Assembly: GCF_014201095.1 (NCBI RefSeq)
Contig: NZ_JACHDN010000001.1
Coordinates: forward strand, 2,852,001-2,916,000
Origin: Cellulomonas hominis
GTDB lineage: Bacteria > Actinomycetota > Actinomycetes > Actinomycetales > Cellulomonadaceae
DNA length: 64,000 nucleotides
Reading direction: 5' to 3'
Numbering within the stretch: the first letter of the stretch is position 1; each line of letters opens with the position of its first letter. This document shows positions 1 through 7,331 of this stretch, in pieces. A program made the position numbers and the translations under genes. Under the pieces are notes generated by a model. It saw only the letters and a list, made by a program, of their open reading frames with translations, was not told where the DNA came from and searched no databases.

Positions 1-378
1 GAGGCGCTCGGCGGCCGCGTCGAGCTGCTCCGCGGGGACGTCGTGCCGGGCGTTCGTGAAGCTCAGCTCGGCCTCGCCCCACGCCGGCAGGACGTGCAGG
101 TGCAGGTGCGGCACCTCGAACCCGGCGACCAGCAGCGCGGCGCGGGGGGCGTCCCACGCGGCCTGCTGCGCCCGGCCGATCGTCTTCGCGACCACCACGA
201 GGTGCGCGAGCAGGTCGTCGTCGGCGTCGGTCAGCTGGGCGACCTCGGCCCGCGGCACGACGAGCACGTGGCCGTCGGTGATCGGCGCGATGGTCCCGAA
301 CGCCACCGCCCGGTCGTCGGCCCAGACGAAGCGCCCGGGGATCTCGCCGTCGATGATGCGGGTGAACAGGGTGGCCAT
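1..378 (-). CDS. HIT family hydrolase (3' end outside window)
   Basis: The gene runs off the left edge, so only the first 126 codons are present. The protein carries the histidine triad HLHLHV, followed by LPAW, which marks nucleotide-binding hydrolases/transferases of the HIT superfamily (AMP-lysine or dinucleotide hydrolases). The N-terminal IIDGEIPGRFVWAD and the ITDGHVLVVPR segment are standard for the family. The ATG at 378 is chosen because a TACGGT hexamer (minus strand, 386-391) lies seven bases upstream, which fits a leaderless transcript. The DUF1697 stop codon is just beyond that, so this gene probably has its own promoter rather than relying on read-through. The natural substrate cannot be told from sequence. 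Confidence 0.9.
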   Translation of the reverse strand, partial: MATLFTRIIDGEIPGRFVWADDRAVAFGTIAPITDGHVLVVPRAEVAQLTDADDDLLAHLVVVAKTIGRAQQAAWDAPRAALLVAGFEVPHLHLHVLPAWGEAELSFTNARHDVPAEQLDAAAERL

Positions 379-394
379 GGGCCCCACCGTACGG

Positions 395-973
395 TCAGGC
401 CGCGAGCTTGTCCCGCAGCGCCAGGACGGTGCGCCAGTTCCGGGCGGTGCCCGAGCGGCCGGACAGGCGGTCCAGGACGGCGGCCGTGACCTTCGAGCGG
501 CCGATCCCGTCGGGGTAGTGCACGTACCCCTCGGCGCCGCGCCACGTCGCCCGCTCGCGGCCGTACCGGCCCAGGTCCGCGGTCCCGTCCTGCGCGGCGG
601 GGCCGTCCAGGAACACGACGACGAGGTGAGACGGGTCGTCGGCCGCGGCGTCCGGGTACGGGTTCGCCGCCACGACGTCCTCGACCTGCGCGCGGGTGCG
701 GACCGTGAGCGCGAGCGGGCGGCCCACCCGGTCGGCGAGGTCGGCGGTCAGCCGGGCGGTGAGGCCGCCGAGGGTCGCCGGGGAGCCCGCCGCCGGGGTG
801 AGCAGCAGGTTGCCGGTGGCCAGGTGCGTCGCGACGTCGGCGTGCCCGAGGGCGGTCGCCGCGGCGCGCAGCTCGGCCATCGGCAGCGTCGACGTCCCGC
901 CGACGTTGACCGCGCGGAGCAGCACGAGCAGGCGCTCGCCCGGGGGGACCGTCGCGTCGTCGGCCACGGTCAC
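395..973 (-). CDS. DUF1697 domain protein
   Basis: This 192-residue protein matches the DUF1697 family: LLVLLRAVNVGGTSTLPM near the N-terminus, the ATGNLLL segment, and a C-terminal GRSKVTAAVLDRLSG-TARNWRTV block. The family has no firmly established biochemical role. The GTG start at 973 overlaps the TGA of the upstream NYN gene in a GTGA tetranucleotide, so translation is probably coupled to the NYN protein. That coupling is the best functional clue available, because it suggests that the two products are made together. Confidence 0.85.
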   Translation of the reverse strand: MTVADDATVPPGERLLVLLRAVNVGGTSTLPMAELRAAATALGHADVATHLATGNLLLTPAAGSPATLGGLTARLTADLADRVGRPLALTVRTRAQVEDVVAANPYPDAAADDPSHLVVVFLDGPAAQDGTADLGRYGRERATWRGAEGYVHYPDGIGRSKVTAAVLDRLSGRSGTARNWRTVLALRDKLAA

Positions 974-1533
974 AGGTAGCGCAGCGGGTCGAACTCGTCG
1001 ACCGGGATGATCCGCAGCCGGGGGAGCGTGACGTTGAAGGCCTTGACGTCCGACTCGAGGTCGAACGCCTGCAGGCCGCGGTCCGCCAGGTGCGCCAGCG
1101 AGGTGCTGGTGAACTCGCGGAACGCCAGCAGGCCGACGCGGCGGTCGCCGCCGAGCAGCGCCTCGACCTCGGGGGCGAAGTCGCCGTCGTGGGACGCGAG
1201 CAGCACGTCGCCGGGCCGGTCGGCCAGCGCCGCGAGCGTGCGCTTGATGCCGATGTCGACGACCTTGCCCTCGCCGGCGAGGGGGATCGGCTGGTACCCG
1301 ATGGCGAGCAGGGCCTGCACGAACGACATCGGCAGGGTGCCGCTGGTGGCGTTGAGGAAGAACAGGCCCTTCGGCTCCTGGCCCCAGGTCCGCTCCGCGA
1401 AGTCCAGCACCCGCTCCCAGCGCGGGCGCTGCTCCGGCGTCGGCCGGCCGTTGAGGATCGAGGAGCCGAGGGTCGCGTCGATGTTCTCGCCGTCGACCAG
1501 CACGTACGTCGAGCGGACGCCGTCGTTCTGCAT
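970..1533 (-). CDS. NYN domain (PIN-like nuclease) protein
   Basis: A 187-residue protein with the NYN fold signature: VLVDGENID near residues 11-19 and ASHDGDFAPEV further on supply the acidic residues that bind metal in this PIN-like RNase superfamily. GKVVDIGIKRTLAAL is also typical. It is predicted to be a cytoplasmic, metal-dependent RNA-processing or RNA-degrading enzyme, with unknown targets. The start at 1533 is preferred over an in-frame ATG ten codons upstream because TACGCT (minus strand, 1540-1545) sits six bases before it, a leaderless arrangement repeated elsewhere in this window. It is divergent from the MarR gene and coupled to the DUF1697 gene. Confidence 0.87.
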   Translation of the reverse strand: MQNDGVRSTYVLVDGENIDATLGSSILNGRPTPEQRPRWERVLDFAERTWGQEPKGLFFLNATSGTLPMSFVQALLAIGYQPIPLAGEGKVVDIGIKRTLAALADRPGDVLLASHDGDFAPEVEALLGGDRRVGLLAFREFTSTSLAHLADRGLQAFDLESDVKAFNVTLPRLRIIPVDEFDPLRYL

Positions 1534-1592
1534 CCCGCCAGCGTACGGGAGGGGCGGGAACACGCGCGGGTGCGGCGCGGTTGCACAGGTGT

Positions 1593-1604
1593 ATGCAGAT
1601 GCAT
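1593..1604. promoter_or_regulatory. Possible MarR operator
   Basis: ATGCAGATGCAT forms a perfect inverted repeat with five-base arms (ATGCA/TGCAT) and a two-base centre. It lies in the short divergent region between the NYN gene and the MarR gene, 21 bases before the MarR start codon. MarR proteins commonly bind such short palindromes next to their own gene, so autoregulation is inferred. There is no direct proof of binding. Confidence 0.4.
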
Positions 1605-1625
1605 GGACCTTCGGAGGGTGGCGCG

Positions 1626-2138
1626 GTGACGGTGCAGACGGGGCACGCGGACCAGGCGGTGGACGTCCGGGCCGCGGCGGTCGCGTGGGAGGAGCTGTTC
1701 CGCGCGCAGGTCGCGATCATGCGCCGGCTGCAGCGCGACCCGATCTGGGACCGGATGACGCTGCGCGAGTACGACGTGCTCTTCACGCTGTCCCGCGCCC
1801 CCGGCGGCCTGCGGCTGCGGGACCTCGCCGAGTCCAGCCTGCTGAGCCAGCCGAGCCTGAGCCGGATGGTCGAGCGGCTCGAGGAGGCCGGGTGGGTACG
1901 GCGCGACCCGGCCCCCGGCGACGGACGCGGGATCCTCGTGGCGCTGACCGCCGAGGGCGAGGAGCTGCAGCGCGAGGTCGGCCGCCGGCACGTGCAGGCC
2001 ATCGCGCACTACGTCGGCGGGGCGCTCGACACCGACGACCTGGCCGAGCTCACGCGGGTCGCCGGGGCGCTGCGGGCCGCCCAGCCGGGCATCGCGGACC
2101 TCGCCCGCGATGACGCTCGTCACACCGGCGACCGCTGA
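1626..2138 (+). CDS. MarR family transcriptional regulator
   Basis: A 170-residue winged-helix regulator. The recognition region LRLRDLAESSLLSQPSLSRM and the wing segment VRRDPAPGDGRGILVALT are typical MarR features, flanked by long dimerisation helices. The GTG at 1626 is chosen because GGAGG at 1613-1617 is correctly spaced; an in-frame TTG at 1581 would place the operator-like palindrome inside the coding region. MarR proteins repress stress, efflux or catabolic genes and release DNA on binding small phenolic or oxidising ligands. No obvious target gene lies beside it other than itself and the divergent NYN-DUF1697 unit. Confidence 0.9.
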   Translation: MTVQTGHADQAVDVRAAAVAWEELFRAQVAIMRRLQRDPIWDRMTLREYDVLFTLSRAPGGLRLRDLAESSLLSQPSLSRMVERLEEAGWVRRDPAPGDGRGILVALTAEGEELQREVGRRHVQAIAHYVGGALDTDDLAELTRVAGALRAAQPGIADLARDDARHTGDR

Positions 2139-2286
2139 GGCCGCCGGTCACCGGCCCCCAGGACGCGGGGGGACCTCCGGCCCACGACTTCCGTGGTCGC
2201 GGCGCTGACCATGGATCAGGCGGTCGAGGCCTCGGGCAGGGGGTCCAGGGCGAGCCGCCACTTTCCAGCCGCAGGAGGGCAGTGCG

Positions 2287-2802
2287 ATGCAGATCTTGGT
2301 GACGGTGGCCTCGCGCCACGGTGCCACCGCGGAGATCGGCTCGGCGATCGCGGACGTGCTGCGCGCCGACGGGCACACCGTCGACGAGGCCGCGCCCGAG
2401 GAGGTCGTCGACCTCACGGGGTACGACGCCGTCGTGCTCGGCTCCGCCGTGTACACCGCGCACTGGCTGCCCGCCGCCCGCGACTTCGGCGCGCGGTTCG
2501 CCGCCGACCTCCGCGACCGGACCGTCTGGGTGTTCTCCTCCGGACTCGCCACGCAGCCCGCCGCGTCCGCGAACAGCCCGCACGAGCTGCTCGCGCTCAT
2601 GCAGAACGTCGGGGCCCTCGGGCACCGGGCGTTCGCCGGGCGCCTGCTGCGCAGCGAGCTCGCGTTCGCCGAGCGCGCGCTCATCGCGGGGGCCCGCGCC
2701 AAGGAGGGCGACCACCGGGACTTCGACGCCGTGCGCGGCTGGGCCGGGCAGCTCGCCGAGCACCTGCGGGCCGTGGCGCCCGCGCCCGCGCAGACCGTCT
2801 GA
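2287..2802 (+). CDS. Flavodoxin-domain protein (HemG-like)
   Basis: A 171-residue single flavodoxin domain. The N-terminal strand plus phosphate loop (ILVTVASRHGATAEI) binds the FMN phosphate, and VVLGSAVYTAHWLPAARDF matches the isoalloxazine-contacting region seen in menaquinone-dependent protoporphyrinogen dehydrogenase HemG and related proteins. AGGAGG at 2273-2278 supports the start. In actinobacteria such proteins are usually generic FMN electron carriers. Haem genes lie 6.5 kb downstream but in another unit, so a haem role is not implied. It ends 46 bases before lacI, which has its own promoter signals. Confidence 0.85.
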   Translation: MQILVTVASRHGATAEIGSAIADVLRADGHTVDEAAPEEVVDLTGYDAVVLGSAVYTAHWLPAARDFGARFAADLRDRTVWVFSSGLATQPAASANSPHELLALMQNVGALGHRAFAGRLLRSELAFAERALIAGARAKEGDHRDFDAVRGWAGQLAEHLRAVAPAPAQTV

Positions 2803-2810
2803 GCGGCGTT

Positions 2811-2847
2811 GCAAGCGGCTTGCGCGATCACGTCGTAGGCTTGCGCG
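2811..2847. promoter_or_regulatory. lacI operator and direct repeats
   Basis: GCAAGCGGCTTGC at 2811-2823 is a perfect palindrome with six-base arms and one central base. It overlaps TTGCGCG at 2820-2826. A second TTGCGCG at 2841-2847 starts exactly 21 bases later, about two helical turns. The same heptamer occurs twice in front of the GH13 gene (4071 and 4106). LacI-family proteins bind short palindromes near their own promoters, so this is a likely autoregulatory site. Confidence 0.5.
2836..2841 (+). promoter_or_regulatory. -10 element of lacI, leaderless
   Basis: TAGGCT matches the actinobacterial -10 consensus and stands seven bases before the lacI ATG, so transcription should begin at or next to the start codon. 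No Shine-Dalgarno sequence is present, consistent with leaderless translation. Confidence 0.55.
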
Positions 2848-2848
2848 C

Positions 2849-3859
2849 ATGGCTGGCAGGCTCGCGGAGGTCGCGCAGAAGGTCGGGGTGTCCGAGGCCA
2901 CGGTGAGCCGCGTGCTCAACGGCCGGTCCGGCGTGTCCGAGCAGACCCGGCAGGCCGTGCTCACCGCCCTGGACGTGCTCGGGTACGAGCGCCCCACCAA
3001 GCTGCGCGGCGAGCGCGCCCGCCTGGTCGGCCTGGTGCTGCCCGAGCTGCAGAACCCGATCTTCCCGGCCTTCGCCGAGGTCGTCGGCGGGGCGCTCGCG
3101 CAGCAGGGGTACACGCCGGTGCTCTGCACGCAGACCGCCGGCGGGGTCTCCGAGGCGGACTACGTGGACCTGCTGCTCACCCAGCAGGTGTCCGGCATCG
3201 TGTTCGCCGGCGGCAACTTCGCGCAGCGCGGCGCCGACCACGACCACTACGGCCTGCTCGCCGACCGCGGCCTGCCCGTCGTGCTCATCAACGCGTCCAT
3301 CGAGGAGCTGCCGTTCCCGCGGGTCTCCTGCGACGACGAGGTGGCGGTCGAGCAGGCCGTCGGGCACCTGGCGTCCCTCGGGCACACCCGCATCGGCCTC
3401 GTGCTCGGGCCGGTCGACCACGTGCCGTCGGAGCGCAAGCTGCACGCCGCCCGCGCCGCCGCCGCGCGTCTCGGGATCACGCTCGACGACGACGTCGTGG
3501 CCCGCAGCGCGTACTCCCTGGAGAGCGGTCAGGCCGCCGCGACCCGGCTGCTCAAGCACGGCGTCACGGGGCTGGTGTGCGCCTCCGACCCGCTGGCGCT
3601 CGGGGCGATCCGCGCCGCGCGCCGGGCCGGGCGCCGGGTGCCGGAGGACGTGTCCGTCGTCGGGTACGACGACTCGGTGTTCATGAACTGCACGGAGCCG
3701 CCGCTGACCACCGTCCGGCAGCCCATCGAGCCCATGGGGCGGGCGGCGATCGACCTGCTCGTCGGGCTGATCGCGGGGCAGCCGGTGTCCACGGACGAGC
3801 TGCTGTTCGAGCCGGAGCTCGTCGTCCGCGGCAGCACGGCCCCGGCCCCGGGCGCGTAG
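2849..3859 (+). CDS. LacI family regulator of the alpha-glucoside locus
   Basis: A 336-residue LacI/GalR protein. Residues 4-25 form the helix-turn-helix (LAEVAQKVGVSEATVSRVLN), followed by the hinge helix and a periplasmic-binding-like sugar domain ending in ELVVRGST. It precedes a GH13 alpha-glucosidase and a CUT1 transporter on the same strand, so it probably represses these genes and itself, responding to an alpha-glucoside such as maltose, trehalose or isomaltose. The ATG at 2849 is set by the TAGGCT hexamer seven bases upstream and by the start of the helix-turn-helix immediately after it. The effector sugar is inferred only from the neighbours. Confidence 0.9.
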   Translation: MAGRLAEVAQKVGVSEATVSRVLNGRSGVSEQTRQAVLTALDVLGYERPTKLRGERARLVGLVLPELQNPIFPAFAEVVGGALAQQGYTPVLCTQTAGGVSEADYVDLLLTQQVSGIVFAGGNFAQRGADHDHYGLLADRGLPVVLINASIEELPFPRVSCDDEVAVEQAVGHLASLGHTRIGLVLGPVDHVPSERKLHAARAAAARLGITLDDDVVARSAYSLESGQAAATRLLKHGVTGLVCASDPLALGAIRAARRAGRRVPEDVSVVGYDDSVFMNCTEPPLTTVRQPIEPMGRAAIDLLVGLIAGQPVSTDELLFEPELVVRGSTAPAPGA

Positions 3860-4178
3860 CGGAGCACCTCGCGCCGGCGCTCCGGAGCGGGCGGAGCGCC
3901 CCGTCGCCCGAGGGGGCGCCGGACGTGCATCGGGGGTGGTTCGGGCGGTACCCCGGGTGACCGCGGGATGCCCCGCGTGCCGGAGAGGCCGGGGCGAGCG
4001 AGGGGTGCACCGTGCCTGCGCGGATCGATTCGATCGATGGTCGCGTTTCGGTAACGCTGCTGTCGAGTTCTTGCGCGAGCACTGTCGTCGGATTTAGTGT
4101 CCGTGTTGCGCGGTCGCCGAGGACCGCGCGACGGACTGCCGCGGGCCGCACCCGCAGCGCGCGAGAACGAGGCACGAC
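3860..4178 (+). promoter_or_regulatory. 319-bp control region of the GH13 operon
   Basis: No gene is seen here. The right half is clearly less GC-rich than its surroundings. It contains ATCGAT-TCG-ATCGAT (4024-4038); a candidate promoter TTGCGC (4071-4076) - 18 bases - TAGTGT (4095-4100); and two copies of the TTGCGCG heptamer (4071, 4106). An 11-bp imperfect inverted repeat (4105-4115 with 4122-4132, one mismatch, six-base loop) would lie at the very beginning of the transcript. This looks like a repressor-controlled promoter with a structured leader. Confidence 0.5.
3896..3919 (+). terminator. Hairpin after lacI
   Basis: GCGCCCC (3896-3902) and GGGGCGC (3913-3919) form a seven-base-pair stem with a ten-base loop, 36 bases after the lacI stop codon. 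No T tract follows, which is normal in this GC range. A second GC-rich palindrome (CGCGGG-atgc-CCCGCG, 3962-3977) lies further down and may contribute. Confidence 0.4.
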
Positions 4179-5825
4179 GTGGTGCAGCCCCCGACCGACG
4201 ACCCCACCTGGTGGCGCGACGCGGTGATCTACGAGGTCTACCCGCGCTCGTTCGCCGACGGGGACGGCGACGGCACCGGCGACCTCGCGGGCGTCCGCAG
4301 CCGGCTGCCCTACCTGCGCGACCTGGGCGTCGACGCGCTGTGGTTCACGCCCTGGTACGCGTCGCCGCTGGCGGACGGCGGGTACGACGTGGCGGACTAC
4401 CGCGCGATCGACCCGGCGTTCGGCACCCTCGAGGAGGCGGAGGCGCTGGTCGCCGAGGCGCTGGCGCTGGGGATCCGGACGATCGTCGACGTGGTGCCGA
4501 ACCACGTGTCCGACCGGCACCCGTGGTTCCGGGCGGCGCTGGCCGCCGGGCCGGGGTCGCCGGAGCGGTCGCGGTTCTGGTTCCACCCGGGGTCGGGGCC
4601 GGACGGGTCGGGCATCCCGACGCACTGGGTGTCGAGCTTCGGCGGTTCCACCTGGACCCGGACGACGGATCCCGACGGCACGCCGGGGGAGTGGTACCTG
4701 CACCTGTTCACCCCCGAGCAGCCGGACCTCAACTGGACCCACCCGGACGTGTGGGCGGAGCACGAGGACGTGCTGCGCTTCTGGTTCGACCGGGGCGTCG
4801 CGGGCATCCGCATCGACTCGGCGGCGCTGCTCGTCAAGGACCCCGCGCTGCCGGAGCTCCCGGAGGCAGGGACCACACCGGGGCCGGGCGCGCACCCGCA
4901 CGTCGACCGCGACGAGCTGCACGACGTCTACCGGGCGTGGCGCAAGGTCGCGGACTCGTACGCCGGCGCGCGCGTGCTGGTGGGCGAGGTGTGGCTGGAG
5001 GACACCGCGCGGTTCGCGGCGTACCTGCGTCCCGACGAGATGCACACCGCCTTCAACTTCGACTTCATGGCGCAGCCCTGGGACGCGGCGGCGCTGCGGT
5101 CCTCGATCGACCGGACGCTCGCCGCGCACCGCGAGGTCGGCGCGCCGGCGACCTGGGTGCTGTCGAACCACGACGTGACCCGGCCGGTGACGCGGTACGG
5201 CCGCGCGGAGTCCGGCTTCGCGTTCGCCGCCAAGCGCGCGGGCGTCCCGACCGACCTCGCGCTCGGCACCCGCCGCGCCCGGGCGGCCGCGCTGCTCACC
5301 GCCGCGCTACCGGGCTCGCTCTACCTGTACCAGGGCGACGAGCTCGGGCTGCCGGAGGTCGAGGACCTGCCGCCCGAGGCCGTGCAGGACCCGATGCACG
5401 CGCGGTCCGGCGGCGTGGACCCCGGCCGCGACGGCTGCCGGGTGCCGCTGCCGTGGTCGGGGAGCGAGCCGCCGTTCGGCTTCGGCCCGGGCACCGGCCA
5501 GCCCTGGCTGCCGCAGCCCGCCGACTGGGCGGCGCGCACCGTCGAGGCCCAGCAGGCCGACCCCCGGTCGATGCTCTCCCTCTACCGGGCGGTCCTCGCC
5601 CGGCGCCGCGCGGAGCCCGGCCTCGGCGACGGCGACCTGCGCTGGCTGGACGCGGCGCCCGGCGTGCTCGCGTTCGCCCGCGGCGACGTGCTCTGCGTCG
5701 TCAACCTGTCCGCCGCCTCCGTCCCCCTGCCGCCGCACGCGGGCGTCCTGCTCGCCAGCGACGGCGACGGCGACGGCGCCCACCTCGACCCCGACACCGC
5801 CGCGTGGCTGCGCGCCGCGCCCTGA
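4179..5825 (+). CDS. GH13 alpha-glucosidase
   Basis: A 548-residue cytoplasmic glycoside hydrolase of family 13, oligo-1,6-/alpha-glucosidase type. The (beta/alpha)8 barrel motifs are all visible: DVVPNH (104-109), GIRIDSA with nucleophile Asp213, LVGEVW with acid/base Glu270, and SNHD with Asp332. DGDGDGTGDL near residues 28-37 corresponds to the family calcium-site region. It should release glucose from the non-reducing ends of imported alpha-glucosides. No signal peptide is seen, which matches its place beside an uptake system. The start is one of two adjacent GTG codons (4179, 4182); the ribosome site is weak. Exact linkage preference (1,4 versus 1,6 or trehalose) cannot be read from sequence. 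Confidence 0.93.
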   Translation: MVQPPTDDPTWWRDAVIYEVYPRSFADGDGDGTGDLAGVRSRLPYLRDLGVDALWFTPWYASPLADGGYDVADYRAIDPAFGTLEEAEALVAEALALGIRTIVDVVPNHVSDRHPWFRAALAAGPGSPERSRFWFHPGSGPDGSGIPTHWVSSFGGSTWTRTTDPDGTPGEWYLHLFTPEQPDLNWTHPDVWAEHEDVLRFWFDRGVAGIRIDSAALLVKDPALPELPEAGTTPGPGAHPHVDRDELHDVYRAWRKVADSYAGARVLVGEVWLEDTARFAAYLRPDEMHTAFNFDFMAQPWDAAALRSSIDRTLAAHREVGAPATWVLSNHDVTRPVTRYGRAESGFAFAAKRAGVPTDLALGTRRARAAALLTAALPGSLYLYQGDELGLPEVEDLPPEAVQDPMHARSGGVDPGRDGCRVPLPWSGSEPPFGFGPGTGQPWLPQPADWAARTVEAQQADPRSMLSLYRAVLARRRAEPGLGDGDLRWLDAAPGVLAFARGDVLCVVNLSAASVPLPPHAGVLLASDGDGDGAHLDPDTAAWLRAAP

Positions 5826-5840
5826 CCCGCATGATCCCGC

Positions 5841-5900
5841 ACCACCCCGCACCACCCCGCACGACCCCGCACCACCCCGCACCACCCCGCACGACCCACC
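5841..5900. repeat. 10-bp tandem repeats
   Basis: Six exact or near-exact decamers of the form ACCACCCCGC or ACGACCCCGC stand head to tail, with degenerate copies on both sides (5831-5920). Every third unit carries the G variant, giving a 30-bp higher-order period. The block fills the space between the alpha-glucosidase stop and the ribosome-binding site of the binding-protein gene. Confidence 0.85.
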
Positions 5901-5935
5901 CACCCCGCACGACCCGACACCACCGAGGAGTGACG

Positions 5936-7330
5936 ATGAGGTCCTCACGCACGACGGCGATCGCCCTGACCGGCGCGCTGTCCTTCACCCTGCTGGCCGC
6001 GTGCAGCAGCGGCTCCGACGACGCCGGCGAGGGGGAGGGGACCTCGGGCGGCAAGACCGTCCTGCGCGTGGTCTCCCTGCTGCCCGGCTCGGAGCAGGAG
6101 GCGTTCGACGCGTTCGACGAGCAGGTCGCCCAGTTCGAGGCGGCGAACCCGGACATCGACGTGCAGCCGGAGGAGTACGAGTGGAAGGCGACGACGTTCG
6201 CCGCCCAGCTCGCCGGCGGCACGCTGCCCGACGTGTTCGAGATCCCGTTCACCGACGGCAAGACGCTGATCGAGAACGGCCAGCTCGCCGACATCGACGC
6301 GCAGTTCCAGGCCCTGCCCTACGCGGGCGACTTCAACCCGAACGTCCTGGAGGCCGGCACCGGCGCGGACGGCAAGGTCTACGCGATCCCGGCGAAGTCG
6401 GTCTACGGCATCGGCCTGCACTACAACCGCACGCTGTTCGAGCAGGCCGGCCTCGACCCGGACGACCCGCCGACCACGTGGGACGAGGTGCGCGCCGACG
6501 CCAAGGCCATCGCGGACGCCACCGGCCAGGCCGGCTACGCCACGATGACGCAGAACAACACGGGCGGCTGGCAGCTCACGGTCGCGACCTACGCCCGCGG
6601 CGGCCGCGTCCAGGAGACGAACGACGACGGCACGTACACCGCCACGCTGGACAACGACGGCACGAAGGCGGCCCTGGAGTACCTGCACGACCTGCGCTGG
6701 GAGGACAACTCCATGGGCGCGAACTTCCTGCTCGACTGGTCGTCGATCAACCAGGCGTTCGCGGCCGGACAGGTCGGCATGTTCACGTCCGGCTCGGACG
6801 TCTACACCTCGCTGGTGCAGACCAACGCGATCGACCCGGACGACTACGGCCTGACCGCGGTGCCGCTCGAGGGCGACGACGCGGGCGTGCTCGGCGGCGG
6901 GACGCTGGCGGCGGTCAGCACCTCGGCCGACGAGGCGCAGAAGGAGGCCGCGGTGAAGTGGATCGACTTCTACTACCTGCGGAAGCTGACCGACCAGGAC
7001 GCCGCGGTCAAGGACGCCGAGACCCTCGTGGCCTCCGACCAGCCCGTCGGCACCCCGGTGCTGCCGATCTTCAGCCGGGAGCAGTATGAGCAGTCGCAGG
7101 AGTGGATCGCCGACCTCATCAACGTCCCGCTGGACCAGATGACCGGCTTCACCGACGTGATCTTCGACCAGCCGCTCGTCGCCGAGCCGTCGGGCTCGAC
7201 CCAGGAGCTGTACGGCGCGCTGGACACGGTCGTCCAGGCGGTGCTGACGGACGAGGGCGCCGACATCGACGCGCTGCTGGAGCAGGCGGACGCGAACGTG
7301 CAGGCGATCCTCGACAAGAACGCGAGCTGA
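5936..7330 (+). CDS. Sugar ABC transporter binding lipoprotein
   Basis: A 464-residue extracellular solute-binding protein of the CUT1 (MalE-like) type. A signal peptide ends in the lipobox LAAC with Cys23, so it is anchored to the outer face of the membrane. The mature part has the usual two-lobed features, including LPDVFEIPF and GKVYAIPAKSVYGIGLHYN. GAGGAG at 5925-5930 gives the start; the open frame upstream through the decamer repeats is not part of the protein. It forms an operon with two permease genes (one-base gap, then ATGA overlap). Ligand is probably an alpha-glucoside, inferred from the adjacent GH13 enzyme. Confidence 0.93.
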   Translation: MRSSRTTAIALTGALSFTLLAACSSGSDDAGEGEGTSGGKTVLRVVSLLPGSEQEAFDAFDEQVAQFEAANPDIDVQPEEYEWKATTFAAQLAGGTLPDVFEIPFTDGKTLIENGQLADIDAQFQALPYAGDFNPNVLEAGTGADGKVYAIPAKSVYGIGLHYNRTLFEQAGLDPDDPPTTWDEVRADAKAIADATGQAGYATMTQNNTGGWQLTVATYARGGRVQETNDDGTYTATLDNDGTKAALEYLHDLRWEDNSMGANFLLDWSSINQAFAAGQVGMFTSGSDVYTSLVQTNAIDPDDYGLTAVPLEGDDAGVLGGGTLAAVSTSADEAQKEAAVKWIDFYYLRKLTDQDAAVKDAETLVASDQPVGTPVLPIFSREQYEQSQEWIADLINVPLDQMTGFTDVIFDQPLVAEPSGSTQELYGALDTVVQAVLTDEGADIDALLEQADANVQAILDKNAS

Positions 7331-7331
7331 C

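Noticed and set aside
5831..5935. Open frame through the decamer repeats in frame with the sugar-binding lipoprotein
   Set aside because: It would put about 35 Pro/His/Thr-rich residues before a clear lipoprotein signal peptide; a good ribosome site directly precedes the ATG at 5936.
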